From Leptospira tipperaryensis (lineage in GTDB: Bacteria; Spirochaetota; Leptospiria; Leptospirales; Leptospiraceae), in contig NZ_CP015217.1 in the NCBI RefSeq assembly GCF_001729245.1, positions 2,848,001 through 2,912,000 of the forward strand: a stretch of DNA of 64,000 nucleotides, in the 5' to 3' direction. Numbering within the stretch: position 1 is the first letter of the stretch; each line of letters starts with the position of its first letter. Below, piece after piece: positions 19,510-35,967 of this stretch. The notes beneath the pieces were generated by a model. The model was not told the DNA's origin. It ran no database searches and saw nothing but the letters and a program-made list of their open reading frames with translations. A program made the translations under genes and the position numbers.

Positions 19510-19680
19510 GGAAGAATCTGTCGGAAGTCCGACAACTCTTCTGTGAAAACGGCGCGCCCCCGCCCTGAATGGGTGGAGGTGGTGGGCTCGTGGGAAAAAA
19601 TCGGAGGATTTTTCTCTATCAGAAAAACCTTATCTTTGCAAGTAAAAGAATTCCTGCCACTTTGTAGGAACTCCTGCAAA
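19510..19680. repeat. Interspersed element, copy 1
   Basis: It shares order and sequence with 52641-52845: a GAAGA..TGTCGG start with a TGTCGGAAGTCCGACA dyad, GTGAAAA, CGCGCCCC, GGGTGGAGGT, TCGTGGGAAAAA, and a TTGTAGGAACTCCTGCAA dyad at the right end (19662-19679). It contains no gene, so it is best seen as a small non-autonomous or intergenic repeat element. Confidence 0.65.
19661..19680. repeat. GTAGGAACTCC dyad copy
   Basis: TTTGTAGGAACTCCTGCAAA, almost a perfect palindrome, at the right end of interspersed element copy 1. Confidence 0.6.
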
Positions 19681-19747
19681 TATTCCTATTCGGATCTTCT
19701 TGATTCTAAATGGCTTTCCAATTGGTAAGTGCGATTATACTTTACGG

Positions 19748-19795
19748 GGACGATGATTTCTCAACTCCGTTGGGAACCAACGGCAACGCTCCGCT
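19748..19795. repeat. 48-bp direct repeat, copy 2
   Basis: Second identical copy of the 19401-19448 repeat, 22 bp beyond the 3' end of the minus-strand pterin-enzyme gene. The two copies bracket the interspersed element. Confidence 0.9.
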
Positions 19796-19817
19796 GCCTT
19801 TTGGCAACATCCGTCCC

Positions 19818-20228
<411 letters not shown>

Positions 20229-20339
20229 AGCTCTTGACTTTCTTTCCCAGGTCTATATATTGGAAGCTACTGCACTGGAGAGATGGTTTCGTGAAAGAAA
20301 CGAGATTCCCAGCCGGTGATTGCGCCGTTTAGCAGGAGC

Positions 20340-20377
20340 AAAATACTTCGCGAAAATAGTTTCCCTGCGAGTATTTT
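20340..20377 (+). promoter_or_regulatory. Stem-loop in the leader of the DUF1858-like gene
   Basis: AAAATACTTCGC pairs with GCGAGTATTTT (one bulged T) about 7 nt before the AGGAG ribosome-binding site. Further short helices occur upstream (GTTTC/GAAAC about 20286-20300; CTGG/CCAG around them). It could be a structured leader, but I cannot match it to a known riboswitch family. Confidence 0.35.
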
Positions 20378-20395
20378 AGTGATAGGAGATATTCA

Positions 20396-20623
<228 letters not shown>

Positions 20624-20631
20624 AATCTTTC

Positions 20632-20657
20632 TCCCGGAGAATTTTTGTTCTCCGGGA
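20632..20657 (+). terminator. Rho-independent-type terminator
   Basis: A 10-bp perfect stem (TCCCGGAGAA / TTCTCCGGGA) with a TTTTTG loop, 8 bp after the DUF1858-like stop. The downstream T content is modest. Confidence 0.75.
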
Positions 20658-20905
20658 TTTCGTTCTTCTCGCCGTTTTTCCCTACTCTACTTTTCCCCCT
20701 CGATTCAAAAGATTTTTCTAATTCCTTTTTTGTTCTGAACTCGCTTTTAACGACTCGGAATCGAAAGTAAACTTCAGTTAAACTCAGGATTTTACCCGCG
20801 GAGAATATCCCTTTTTTCTAATAGATCCGATTCTTTTGTATTTTGCATGATAGTCAGAAACATTCCGAGAGAACTTTCCCTCTCTTTGTTGTTGTCTTGG
20901 ATAAC

Positions 20906-21670
20906 ATGAAAAAACGATTTTCAACTTGGAAAATGCAATTGAACTCTTCTTGGTTTTTTGGATTTTTTCTTTTCTTATCTTCGACCGTCTCCTCCATCGA
21001 AGCCTTTACTATAGAAGTTTTTGTTCCTCTTTGCAACGGGGCACAACTCGCGTGCGGCAAAGGAAAGGCGGGAGATCCCCGATCCTTGGATGGAAATTTA
21101 TATTGGGGCGCCTCCTTCGGAGCGGAAACATTCTTAAAAAGGGCGAAGGGATTTCGAGTCGTGGAACGAAAGGACGGAACAACATCCTCTGCAATCTTAA
21201 GGGATCTGGTTTTAGAAAGGACTCCGAAAAAAGGAGAAGAGAAAGTCACTCTTCAAATCCATGCGTATGCGGGAGAAAGAATCGACGATGCGTTAGTCGA
21301 CTTCTTAAACGCATCCGGAAGTTCCGATTCGGATCTACTGGTGTGGGTCGGCCATGATCGTCTTATGGATCGATTTCCACCCGAATTGGAAAAGCAAAAA
21401 CGCAGATTCTCCAGACCCGTGGTCGTCCTTGCTTGTGAAAGTGAAAAGTATTTTGGGCCCGTCCTCAAGTCCTTGAAGGTAACTCAAGTGGCGATGACAA
21501 AAACTTTTATGGCTCCGGAAGCTTATCTTTTGGAAGCGTTAGCCGGCACAGTCGCAAAGTCAGGTCTCAAAGATAAAAAAGCGATTCGCTCCTCTCTCGT
21601 AGAAGCCTATGCAAAGTATCAAAGAATTTCCATCCGGGCCGCCGGGACCGTTTTTTCAAAGTTAGAATGA
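20906..21670 (+). CDS. Exported hypothetical protein with caspase-like His/Cys blocks
   Basis: I choose ATG 20906 (254 residues) because it puts a signal peptide at the N-terminus (MKKRFSTWK, then [18 protein letters not shown]); an upstream ATG at 20843 has no SD. The mature part alternates hydrophobic strands and helices. It contains [13 protein letters not shown] and, about 30 residues later, [13 protein letters not shown]. That spacing and context resemble the catalytic His (GH) and Cys (DAC/SAC) strands of caspase/CHAT/clostripain-fold peptidases. The resemblance is short and unproven. A late segment ([12 protein letters not shown]) is helical. It is convergent with the next gene. Confidence 0.7.
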   Translation: MKKRFSTWKMQLNSSWFFGFFLFLSSTVSSIEAFTIEVFVPLCNGAQLACGKGKAGDPRSLDGNLYWGASFGAETFLKRAKGFRVVERKDGTTSSAILRDLVLERTPKKGEEKVTLQIHAYAGERIDDALVDFLNASGSSDSDLLVWVGHDRLMDRFPPELEKQKRRFSRPVVVLACESEKYFGPVLKSLKVTQVAMTKTFMAPEAYLLEALAGTVAKSGLKDKKAIRSSLVEAYAKYQRISIRAAGTVFSKLE

Positions 21671-21677
21671 AGACTTT

Positions 21678-22478
21678 TTAAGAGGAAATGTAGTAGTAAC
21701 GAACTCCGGCTTTTCGAAAATAATTTCGGATTCTACTTTCTTTGCCGAATACTTCCGTGTTTTCAAGTGGTTTTAGACCTTTTCGAAAGGTTCCTTCGTT
21801 GAGCTGAACTATTTCGCCTAACGCGTCGAAACGATAAAACTCCAGACCTCCTTCTCTTTTGAGAGCGAGAAGGCTCATGGTCAGAAAACTTTCGGTTCTG
21901 TATTCTTCTTCTGAAAGTCCGTAGACAAAGGGACTCGGGAAAATTCTGTGAACAAAACCTTTGTATTCCACCGTATTCTTTCTTCGATCCAGATCTTTGA
22001 GAATCGTGTAAGGAGAATGATCCGTAATGAAGTAAATCGTTCCACAACGAAAGGTGATATATTGTTTTCCCTTTTGATTTGTGGAAGAAGGAAGTACAAC
22101 TCCCGAAGAAATCATATCTCCGGGAGAATAATGATTCCCTGCGATTTTTTCGAGACGGTTCTTGAGCGTCTCATCTAAGAATTCCACCGAATCGGTTCGT
22201 TTCATCTTTCCGAGTTGATGGAAGATTCGATCGAATTCATTTTTCTCGTAACCTTTGTTTTTTACAAAGGTATCCAATTGTTTTTTTAAGGATTTGAGTC
22301 GGATCTGAAAGTATGGAGAATCGTTTTTTCCGGCGAGACTGAACATCTCGTCCCAGAGAGTTTCCAATTCCCGGATCTCATCCTTTTGGTCGAAGGTCTT
22401 CTTTTCGACTTCTTCCAATATAGATTCGAATTTGTGTTTTAAGTCAAAAAAGAATCGAGAGTCTTTAACGGGATCCAT
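21678..22478 (-). CDS. Hypothetical protein, coiled-coil N-terminus
   Basis: A 266-residue soluble protein. The first 110 residues are charged and helical, likely coiled coil ([20 protein letters not shown]). The remainder looks alpha/beta and is rich in aromatic residues ([20 protein letters not shown]). No signal peptide or known motif. I do not recognise the family; codon use resembles the neighbours, so it is probably native. Convergent with the caspase-like gene (7 bp between stops). Confidence 0.7.
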   Translation of the reverse strand: MDPVKDSRFFFDLKHKFESILEEVEKKTFDQKDEIRELETLWDEMFSLAGKNDSPYFQIRLKSLKKQLDTFVKNKGYEKNEFDRIFHQLGKMKRTDSVEFLDETLKNRLEKIAGNHYSPGDMISSGVVLPSSTNQKGKQYITFRCGTIYFITDHSPYTILKDLDRRKNTVEYKGFVHRIFPSPFVYGLSEEEYRTESFLTMSLLALKREGGLEFYRFDALGEIVQLNEGTFRKGLKPLENTEVFGKESRIRNYFRKAGVRYYYISS

Positions 22479-22521
22479 AGGAGTATCTTTATTATCGGAC
22501 GATTAACGGATTTTTCGAGAC

Positions 22522-22742
22522 TTAGAAATTCTCAAAATCCTCGACTGAAATTCGAGCCTGTCTTAAAATACTTCGTAAGTTCCGATCGCGATTTCTTTAT
22601 GAACCGGAACAATCGTAGTCAGGGTGCCAACTTCGGTAGTTTTAATGAATTTTATGTGACTTCCCTTTTGGGAGACCTCTCGAAATCCGGCAGCTTCTAA
22701 TTTTTTTTTGACTTCTCGAAATGAGAGCGATCTAAGCGACAC
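22522..22742 (-). pseudogene. hicA: hicA toxin gene with a one-base frameshift
   Basis: From GTG 22742 the frame gives a clear HicA mRNA-interferase core: a first helix (FREVKKKLEAAGF), the catalytic-His segment SQKGSHIKF, and the TIVPVHKEIAIGT strand. It then reads YEVF and stops at 22563. If one T is added at the TT near 22577, the frame continues as GTLRSILRQARISVEDFENF and stops at 22522, which is the normal HicA C-terminus. This is a one-nucleotide deletion or a sequencing error. The His is retained, but the last helix is lost, so activity is doubtful. It overlaps hicB by 11 bp. Confidence 0.85.
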
Positions 22743-22938
22743 TCACTTCCGCCTGAAATTTTTTGATTTCCGGAAGAACCGTAGCGATCGGTGTTTCAAA
22801 ATGTAATTCCATCGCTTCTTTCAAATTGACCAATGCTTCTTCCTCAGTTTCTCCTTGGCTTGCTATATCTACTTCGAGGCACTGAGCAACGAATAAACCC
22901 TCTTCTTGCCAAACGCTTGCTGTAAAAGATTGTTTCAT
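22732..22938 (-). CDS. hicB: HicB-family antitoxin
   Basis: A 68-residue HicB-like protein with the partial RNase H fold of the family: MKQSFTASVWQEEGLFVAQC, EVDIASQGETEEEALVNLKE, then AMELHFETP. I start it at ATG 22938; a longer frame to 23019 adds a basic stretch not seen in HicB proteins. Unlike long HicB proteins, no C-terminal DNA-binding domain is present. It precedes hicA, an order known for some hicBA modules. By family it neutralises HicA by direct binding; here its partner appears broken. Confidence 0.88.
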   Translation of the reverse strand: MKQSFTASVWQEEGLFVAQCLEVDIASQGETEEEALVNLKEAMELHFETPIATVLPEIKKFQAEVSVA

Positions 22939-23045
22939 ATCACTAAAATAGAAACCGATTTGGCAAGATTGTCCAATCTTTTTCCCCTTCGACACGCGTC
23001 TTCCGATGTGACAACTCAAGCGAAAGCCTCCCTATCGAGAGGAGA

Positions 23046-28118
<5,073 letters not shown>

Positions 28119-28189
28119 TTGCACTCCCGGCTTTTGTTCCGGAACAAAAAATCGTTCCGGATTTTTAGGCGCGTTCTTCTTGGAATTTC

Positions 28190-29212
<1,023 letters not shown>

Positions 29213-29402
29213 TTCGTGTACCTTTCAACCGCGGAGGTTATTTATCTTTATTATCTGTTAAAACCGGGAATTCCTGCAGAACTTTCCTATTTGAACGGTT
29301 TCAATAATTTCAACGGTTGGGTTCCCGGCAACTGCAAAACAAAAAAATGAGAAAACAAATTAAGCTGGATTCGATTTTAGCAGGAAAGCAATCTGTTCAA
29401 CC

Positions 29403-30965
<1,563 letters not shown>

Positions 30966-31058
30966 GTTTTCGAATTTGGAATTCTGGAAGAATCCTTTGT
31001 GAAAATAAAAACTTTCTTCAGAAAAATAAGAATCGAGGATTGTTAGAATGGCATAAAG

Positions 31059-31559
31059 ATGATTTCAAATAAAATCGACGATCTTGAAATTCTAAAAACC
31101 GAATCCGGAATCGTTCTGATTCATAAGAAATTTCAAATCACTTCGATCTTTCTGATTGGAATGATAATTCTTTTTTTGTTCTTCTTGGAAGATGGATTGA
31201 AGATGAACTCTCTCTTCGATACGATTCTTTCTTTAACCATTTTTGGGATTCTCGGATTCGCCATTTACACGATTTTTCGTCATTCATTCAATTCTACGAA
31301 AGTAAAAATCGATTCCGAGTTTGTCGAAATTCTACAGAGTCCGTTTCCCACAAGACCGACGTTCAGAATTCCAAAACAAACCATAGCACAAGTAGAAATC
31401 AAAACGGATTACGAGTCGGAAAGTCCCGCCGAATTTTATTCCATTCTATTGAAGTTGACCGATTCTAAAAAAGTAATCGTCTTCGAAGATTTGAATTCCT
31501 GGGAAGAAACACAGAATCTTAAAAATCATATCGAAGAAACATTACGAAACATCGTATAA
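31059..31559 (+). CDS. Two-TM hypothetical protein, paralogue of the next gene
   Basis: A 166-residue protein with a short N-terminal cytoplasmic part, two adjacent TM helices (about residues 27-47 and 55-75) and a soluble C-terminal domain of about 90 residues. It shares HSFNST and the PxPTR motif, as well as the overall layout, with the gene at 31847. The soluble part alternates strands and one final helix, compatible with a PH-like fold as in YdbT/YcxB-type proteins (inference). Function unknown. Confidence 0.75.
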   Translation: MISNKIDDLEILKTESGIVLIHKKFQITSIFLIGMIILFLFFLEDGLKMNSLFDTILSLTIFGILGFAIYTIFRHSFNSTKVKIDSEFVEILQSPFPTRPTFRIPKQTIAQVEIKTDYESESPAEFYSILLKLTDSKKVIVFEDLNSWEETQNLKNHIEETLRNIV

Positions 31560-31846
31560 ATTTTGAAATTAAAATCCGAGTCGTAAAAATCGAAAACTTT
31601 CGAGTTGCGAAAGATCGGATTCCTTGTGCTACGATCCAACTTTTTTTTAGAAATCGATACCAACTTCACCGCATTCGCGTCGGCGCGTTGGAATTTCGAA
31701 AAAATAATCCGTCTTAAACAAAAGTAGAGAATGAAGATCTATAAAAAGAGAATGAGCTACCGAAAAGAAACCTTGAATTCTAAGGAAGAATTCCGAAAAC
31801 TTGTAGTTCGAAGATCTTTATAGGTCGTTGAAGAATATTCAAAATA

Positions 31847-32380
31847 ATGAATTCAATCATTCCCGAAAAATTATCGATTCATAAAAAAAGAAATAAGACC
31901 GTCCTTTCTTACGATAAATACGATCATTCTTCCCTCGCCTTGTTACCGGTTCTTCTTTATGTAATGGGAACCATCTTTGTGGGAATGTTGGATTTCAAAT
32001 CCATAGAAGAACTTTTGACCGCACTTCTCATTCTCGCGATCCCGGGATACGGTTTATACGTGATCGCGGATCATTCTTTCAACTCGACAAACATCGCGAT
32101 GGATCCAAATCGTTTTGTGATCTATGACACTCCGATTCCGACTCGTTGCAGACAAGTCGTAAATAAAAACGAGATCAAAGCGGTTTCTACAAGAATCTAT
32201 ACGATCGTTTCCTCCGAGTTTCCCTCTTCGGATTATTACAGCGTCTCCTTGGTTCTTTCGGATTCGAAAGAAATTACGATCCTTGAAAAGATCGTAAACA
32301 AGGTTCACGCAAAGGCCATTCAAAAAATCTTAGAGGAAGAATTGAACACTTCGAGAGAATTTGTTCAAGAATCCGTTTAA
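31847..32380 (+). CDS. Two-TM hypothetical protein, paralogue of the previous gene
   Basis: A 177-residue paralogue of 31059-31559: N-terminal strand region, two TM helices (LALLPVLLYVMGTIFVGM and LLTALLILAIPGYGLYV), then HSFNST, PIPTRCR and a C-terminal helix. Identity is low, so the duplication is old. The pair is separated by about 290 bp and may be transcribed separately. No catalytic residues are recognised. Confidence 0.75.
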   Translation: MNSIIPEKLSIHKKRNKTVLSYDKYDHSSLALLPVLLYVMGTIFVGMLDFKSIEELLTALLILAIPGYGLYVIADHSFNSTNIAMDPNRFVIYDTPIPTRCRQVVNKNEIKAVSTRIYTIVSSEFPSSDYYSVSLVLSDSKEITILEKIVNKVHAKAIQKILEEELNTSREFVQESV

Positions 32381-32600
32381 CAAAGATCGAAAAAAAATCT
32401 AAACCTTAGTTCCGTTTATTTTTCCGATCGACTCTTTTGTTCCTATTAACTTTCTTCCTGAAATTTGAGTTGAAATCGGACCTCAAGTCCGGTAAGAGTA
32501 AAATTACGGGTTTACATTTTTTAAAAGAAGAATCACGGGGAGAAATTTTTCTCAATCCTCTTTTGCAACACAATTCCAATAGAAAGAAAGGACAATCAAA

Positions 32601-33308
32601 GTGAACACAGCAGAGATCATGAAAGAGTTGGAATCGATGGGTTCCGAAGGAGTGAAAAAAATTTTTATCAATCACGGAGCGAAAGAACCGCTCTTCGGGG
32701 TAAAGGTGGGGGATCTTAAAAAGATTCAGAAAAAAATCAAAAAGAACAATTCGCTATCATTAGAACTTTATAAAACAGGAAACGCTGATGCGATGTATCT
32801 CGCCGGGTTGATCGCCGATGAAAAAGAAATTCAAAAAAAAGATCTTCAGTCTTGGGTCAAGACCGCGGCGTCTCCCATGATTAGCGAATGCACAGTAGCG
32901 TGGATCGCCGCCGAAAGCAAATACGGTTGGGAGCTCGCTAAAGAATGGATCGATTCCCCGAAGGAAAGTATCGCCTCCTCCGGTTGGAGCACATTCTCCA
33001 GTTTGCTTTCCATCACCACGGACGAACAAATCGATTCTCAAGAAATCCTCAAACTCTTAAAAAGAGTGGAATCTACGATCCACAAGTCTCAGAACCGCGT
33101 GAAGTATTGTATGAACGGCTTTGTAATCGCAGTCGGCGGATTTTATCCGAAGCTTACGGAAGAAGCTCTGAAAGTTTCCCAAAAAATCGGAACCGTAAAC
33201 GTAATGACCGGTAAGACGGCGTGTAAGGTTCCGGACGCGGAAGAATACATTCTTAAAATGAAGAAGATGGGAAGACTAGGAAAGAAAAAGAAAGAGGCTC
33301 GTTGTTAA
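32601..33308 (+). CDS. AlkD-like DNA alkylation-repair protein
   Basis: A 235-residue all-helical HEAT-like-repeat protein of the DNA alkylation repair family (PF08713). Family-like blocks are KIFINHGAKEPLFGVKVGDL, YLAGLIADE and WVKTAASPMISECTVAWIAA. Characterised members (AlkC/AlkD) are DNA glycosylases that excise bulky or positively charged N3/N7 alkyl lesions. The Lys-rich C-terminus (MGRLGKKKKEARC) would favour nucleic-acid contact. It starts with GTG at 32601; AAGAAAGGA lies a few nt upstream. The exact active-site Asp is not assigned here. Confidence 0.85.
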   Translation: MNTAEIMKELESMGSEGVKKIFINHGAKEPLFGVKVGDLKKIQKKIKKNNSLSLELYKTGNADAMYLAGLIADEKEIQKKDLQSWVKTAASPMISECTVAWIAAESKYGWELAKEWIDSPKESIASSGWSTFSSLLSITTDEQIDSQEILKLLKRVESTIHKSQNRVKYCMNGFVIAVGGFYPKLTEEALKVSQKIGTVNVMTGKTACKVPDAEEYILKMKKMGRLGKKKKEARC

Positions 33309-33372
33309 ACGAAGTGCCGTTTTTTAAACAAGGCCTTCAACTTCTTAGTTCTGGGCCGACCTCCCCTTCGGA

Positions 33373-34518
33373 TTAGAATGCGGAAGCTCGCAAATTTTTA
33401 GAAATTCCCTCCGCCAAGGGAGGAAGTAATTTTTTCATTCCGCAAGTATTGAAGTGAGTATAATCTCCGAAATCCTCTTTAGCAAAATAGGGGCCACCTA
33501 ATTTCCAATAAGGAACTTCCTCTTCTATAAGAATCGATTCCCACTGCGACATCTGCGGTAAAGAATTCAAACGTGAATCAAAATCAGGACGAAAAGGAAG
33601 TGCAATCGCCAGAATAGCAACTCCTCGGGACTTCAAATAACGAAACAATACTTTCCAAGCCTCTAAGGAAGAAGATCTCGTTTTTTGCAAAGCGAGTTCG
33701 GCGTTCGGAGGCAAGGGTTGAAGTTGAGAATTGGGAACGCAGACTCCGTCGTAAGTTTCGTATCTTGCCCAATCCATGTATCCCTTGTTTTTTGAATATT
33801 CTAAATTTAGAAACTGATTTCGCTTCCGGTTCGCGGCCCATTTCCGAAACGGATTTCCGGAAATCAGACTCTCCATCTTCTTTTCCGAATAACTAAATTC
33901 ATCCCCTTCTCCTATAATTTTGACCGAGGTCGACATGGACGCATTCAGACGAAGAAAAGGAAACACTCTTCCAAAAATATAAAAAAGACCGGAGGAAAGA
34001 TTTTTTAGATAAAAGTTTCTCAGAGTCGAATTGAAAAAAAGCGCAAGATGAAAGGAATCATAGTTGAGCACAAGACTTCTATGAGCGCTCGCAACATCCA
34101 TCTCCGATAAGGAAAAGACGGAACCGTTGACGACTACCAGAGCCGGTTTGATCCCGATTTTTTTTTCGTATTCCTTATATCGTAAGAGCATCCCCTCGGG
34201 TTGTTCCGAAGGCCTAGGAAGAAACCAGATCGGACGGGACAAGATAGATCCGAGTTCCTTTGGATGGACCCCGGAAAGAATCTGACTGTCTCCCAAAAAA
34301 ACGATCGGCGCGTTCTTTTTAGAATGTTCCGCATCCGTATAAAGACTTTCATCCATATAAGAAAGACGTTCGTAGAGAAATGAATTTTTTTCCTGAAAGT
34401 CTACGAGAAACGGAAAAATAAGAATCTGAAAAAAAGAACTGAGTATAAAAAAGAGAGCAACGACTAACAGCGTCTTTACGGTCGATCTCGGTATTCTATC
34501 TTTCCATGAAATTTTCAT
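33373..34518 (-). CDS. DUF1574/AlgX-like protein, partner of MBOAT
   Basis: A 381-residue protein with one N-terminal TM segment (LLVVALFFILSSFFQILIF) and an exported SGNH-like domain. The nucleophile region is VFLGDSQILSGV (GDSx), and a late Asp-x-x-His (GDYTHFN) fits the SGNH Asp/His pair. This matches the DUF1574/AlgX-type proteins that Leptospira encodes next to MBOAT enzymes. By analogy with AlgX/AlgJ it would move acyl groups onto a surface polysaccharide or protein in the periplasm. It follows the MBOAT gene by 18 bp on the same strand. Confidence 0.85.
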   Translation of the reverse strand: MKISWKDRIPRSTVKTLLVVALFFILSSFFQILIFPFLVDFQEKNSFLYERLSYMDESLYTDAEHSKKNAPIVFLGDSQILSGVHPKELGSILSRPIWFLPRPSEQPEGMLLRYKEYEKKIGIKPALVVVNGSVFSLSEMDVASAHRSLVLNYDSFHLALFFNSTLRNFYLKNLSSGLFYIFGRVFPFLRLNASMSTSVKIIGEGDEFSYSEKKMESLISGNPFRKWAANRKRNQFLNLEYSKNKGYMDWARYETYDGVCVPNSQLQPLPPNAELALQKTRSSSLEAWKVLFRYLKSRGVAILAIALPFRPDFDSRLNSLPQMSQWESILIEEEVPYWKLGGPYFAKEDFGDYTHFNTCGMKKLLPPLAEGISKNLRASAF

Positions 34519-34536
34519 TTTTATACCGGGCTTATT

Positions 34537-35958
34537 CTAAAATTGAAAATAAAAGAATTCTTTCTTTTCAAAAACTCCGAAAAGACAAAACAAAACAGCT
34601 ACTCCGAAAGAAAGCGGAATCCATCGTGTCGGTCTGGTTACGATCTTTTCCAAAAAGGAGTCAGTACCTCCGGAAAAAACCATCCAAGGTTCGACGATCA
34701 TAAGAGGAAGCAGAAGAAACAAAAGTTTCGCGGCAAAGACGGAGTTCCAATAAAATCCTCCGGACGCGTTTAAAACAAAATCCCAGAGTTCACTCGGAGA
34801 ATGGACTTGGAATAAGAGCAGCCCGAGCGCAAACATCCAAAAAGTCAAAAGGACGCCGGATAGTTTTAAAACCCATTCTAAAATTTGAATATTCAAAGGA
34901 AGGAATCTAAGAACGTATTTCTGAAAAAGATTGTATCCGACCACTTGTAATCCGCAGTAACAACCCCAGACGAGATAACCGTAAGTGGCCCCGTGCCAGA
35001 GTCCCCCGAGAATCCAGACGATCATCAAATTTACGTTTTGTCTAAAAATGGAAACTCGATTTCCGCCCAGAGGAATGTAGAGATAATCCCGAAGCCAAGT
35101 CGATAGGGAAATATGCCAGCGCCTCCAAAACTCGGAAGGGCTGGAGGAAATAAACGGAAAATTAAAATTGAGCGTTAGACGAAATCCAAGCATCTTTGCG
35201 AGTCCCCGAGCGGCGTCCGTATAACCGCTAAAATCGGCGTAGACCTGAAACGCAAAACAAAACGCGATCCAAAAGATCATCCCCGGAGGAAGTTCCATCC
35301 CCGACTCCATCGCCTTTCCGGTAAAAAGCAGGAGATGATCGCCGATAAAAACTTTTTTAAAAATTCCCCAGAGGAATAAAATGATCCCGGATAAAAAACC
35401 GCTTTCGGTGACCTCACGATCGTTTTCGATCTGAGGAAGCAGAGAATCCGGTCTTTCGATCGGACCCGCGAGCAACAATGGAAAGAAAAGGTCGTAAACT
35501 CCGAAACGAATAAAATCAGCGCAAGGAAGAATTTTTCCGGATCGAATATCCGAAAGATAACTGATATTGTGAAACGTATAAAAAGAAATTCCTACTGGAA
35601 GTAGAATCTCAGGAAGAACAACTCCGCTCTTCGGATAAAAGACACCTAACGTGTCGTTCCAAATACTCAATAAAAATAGAATGTATTTAAAGAAGATTAG
35701 AATTCCAAGATTGAGAGAGATGAGGGAAACAAGGATTCTTTTTTGTTTATTCCCGCTTTCTTTTCCAAGATAAATCCCGCCCGCAAAGTTGAATGCGATG
35801 CAGAACAAAAGAAGAAGAACCATTTCCGGTTTCCAAAAACCGTAAAAGAAAAGACCTCCGAAAAATAAGAGACGGTTTTGTCCGAGTTTACCGAAACGAA
35901 AGTAACAAAGGAGAAAGACTACAAAGAAGACGAGAAAATTCAGAGAATTGAATAACAT
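34537..35958 (-). CDS. MBOAT-family O-acyltransferase (AlgI-like)
   Basis: A 473-residue polytopic membrane protein with about ten hydrophobic helices. AlgI-type hallmarks are LLPVGISFYTFHNISYLSD, PLLLAGPIERPDSLLPQ, WRRWHISLSTWLRDYLYIPL and the catalytic His region IVWILGGLWHGATYGYLVWG. The family moves acyl groups from the cytoplasmic side across the membrane for export to an acceptor. Paired with the DUF1574-like gene downstream and 9 bp after the GAF gene, so probably one transcript. Confidence 0.94.
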   Translation of the reverse strand: MLFNSLNFLVFFVVFLLCYFRFGKLGQNRLLFFGGLFFYGFWKPEMVLLLLFCIAFNFAGGIYLGKESGNKQKRILVSLISLNLGILIFFKYILFLLSIWNDTLGVFYPKSGVVLPEILLPVGISFYTFHNISYLSDIRSGKILPCADFIRFGVYDLFFPLLLAGPIERPDSLLPQIENDREVTESGFLSGIILFLWGIFKKVFIGDHLLLFTGKAMESGMELPPGMIFWIAFCFAFQVYADFSGYTDAARGLAKMLGFRLTLNFNFPFISSSPSEFWRRWHISLSTWLRDYLYIPLGGNRVSIFRQNVNLMIVWILGGLWHGATYGYLVWGCYCGLQVVGYNLFQKYVLRFLPLNIQILEWVLKLSGVLLTFWMFALGLLLFQVHSPSELWDFVLNASGGFYWNSVFAAKLLFLLLPLMIVEPWMVFSGGTDSFLEKIVTRPTRWIPLSFGVAVLFCLFGVFEKKEFFYFQF

Positions 35959-35967
35959 TCTCGAACA

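Larger units (their letters stand above)
19373..19817. other. Intergenic region dense in repeats
   Basis: About 445 bp with no credible gene. It holds both copies of a perfect 48-bp direct repeat, one copy of the interspersed element that recurs at 52641-52845, and part of a long hairpin at its right end (annotated separately). Confidence 0.6.

Noticed and set aside
20262..20395. A known riboswitch (THF or cobalamin type) in the DUF1858 leader
   Set aside because: Some words look similar, but the order and length of the conserved blocks do not fit either family.
32054..32323. An 89-codon minus-strand frame inside the second two-TM paralogue
   Set aside because: Antisense shadow without family resemblance.
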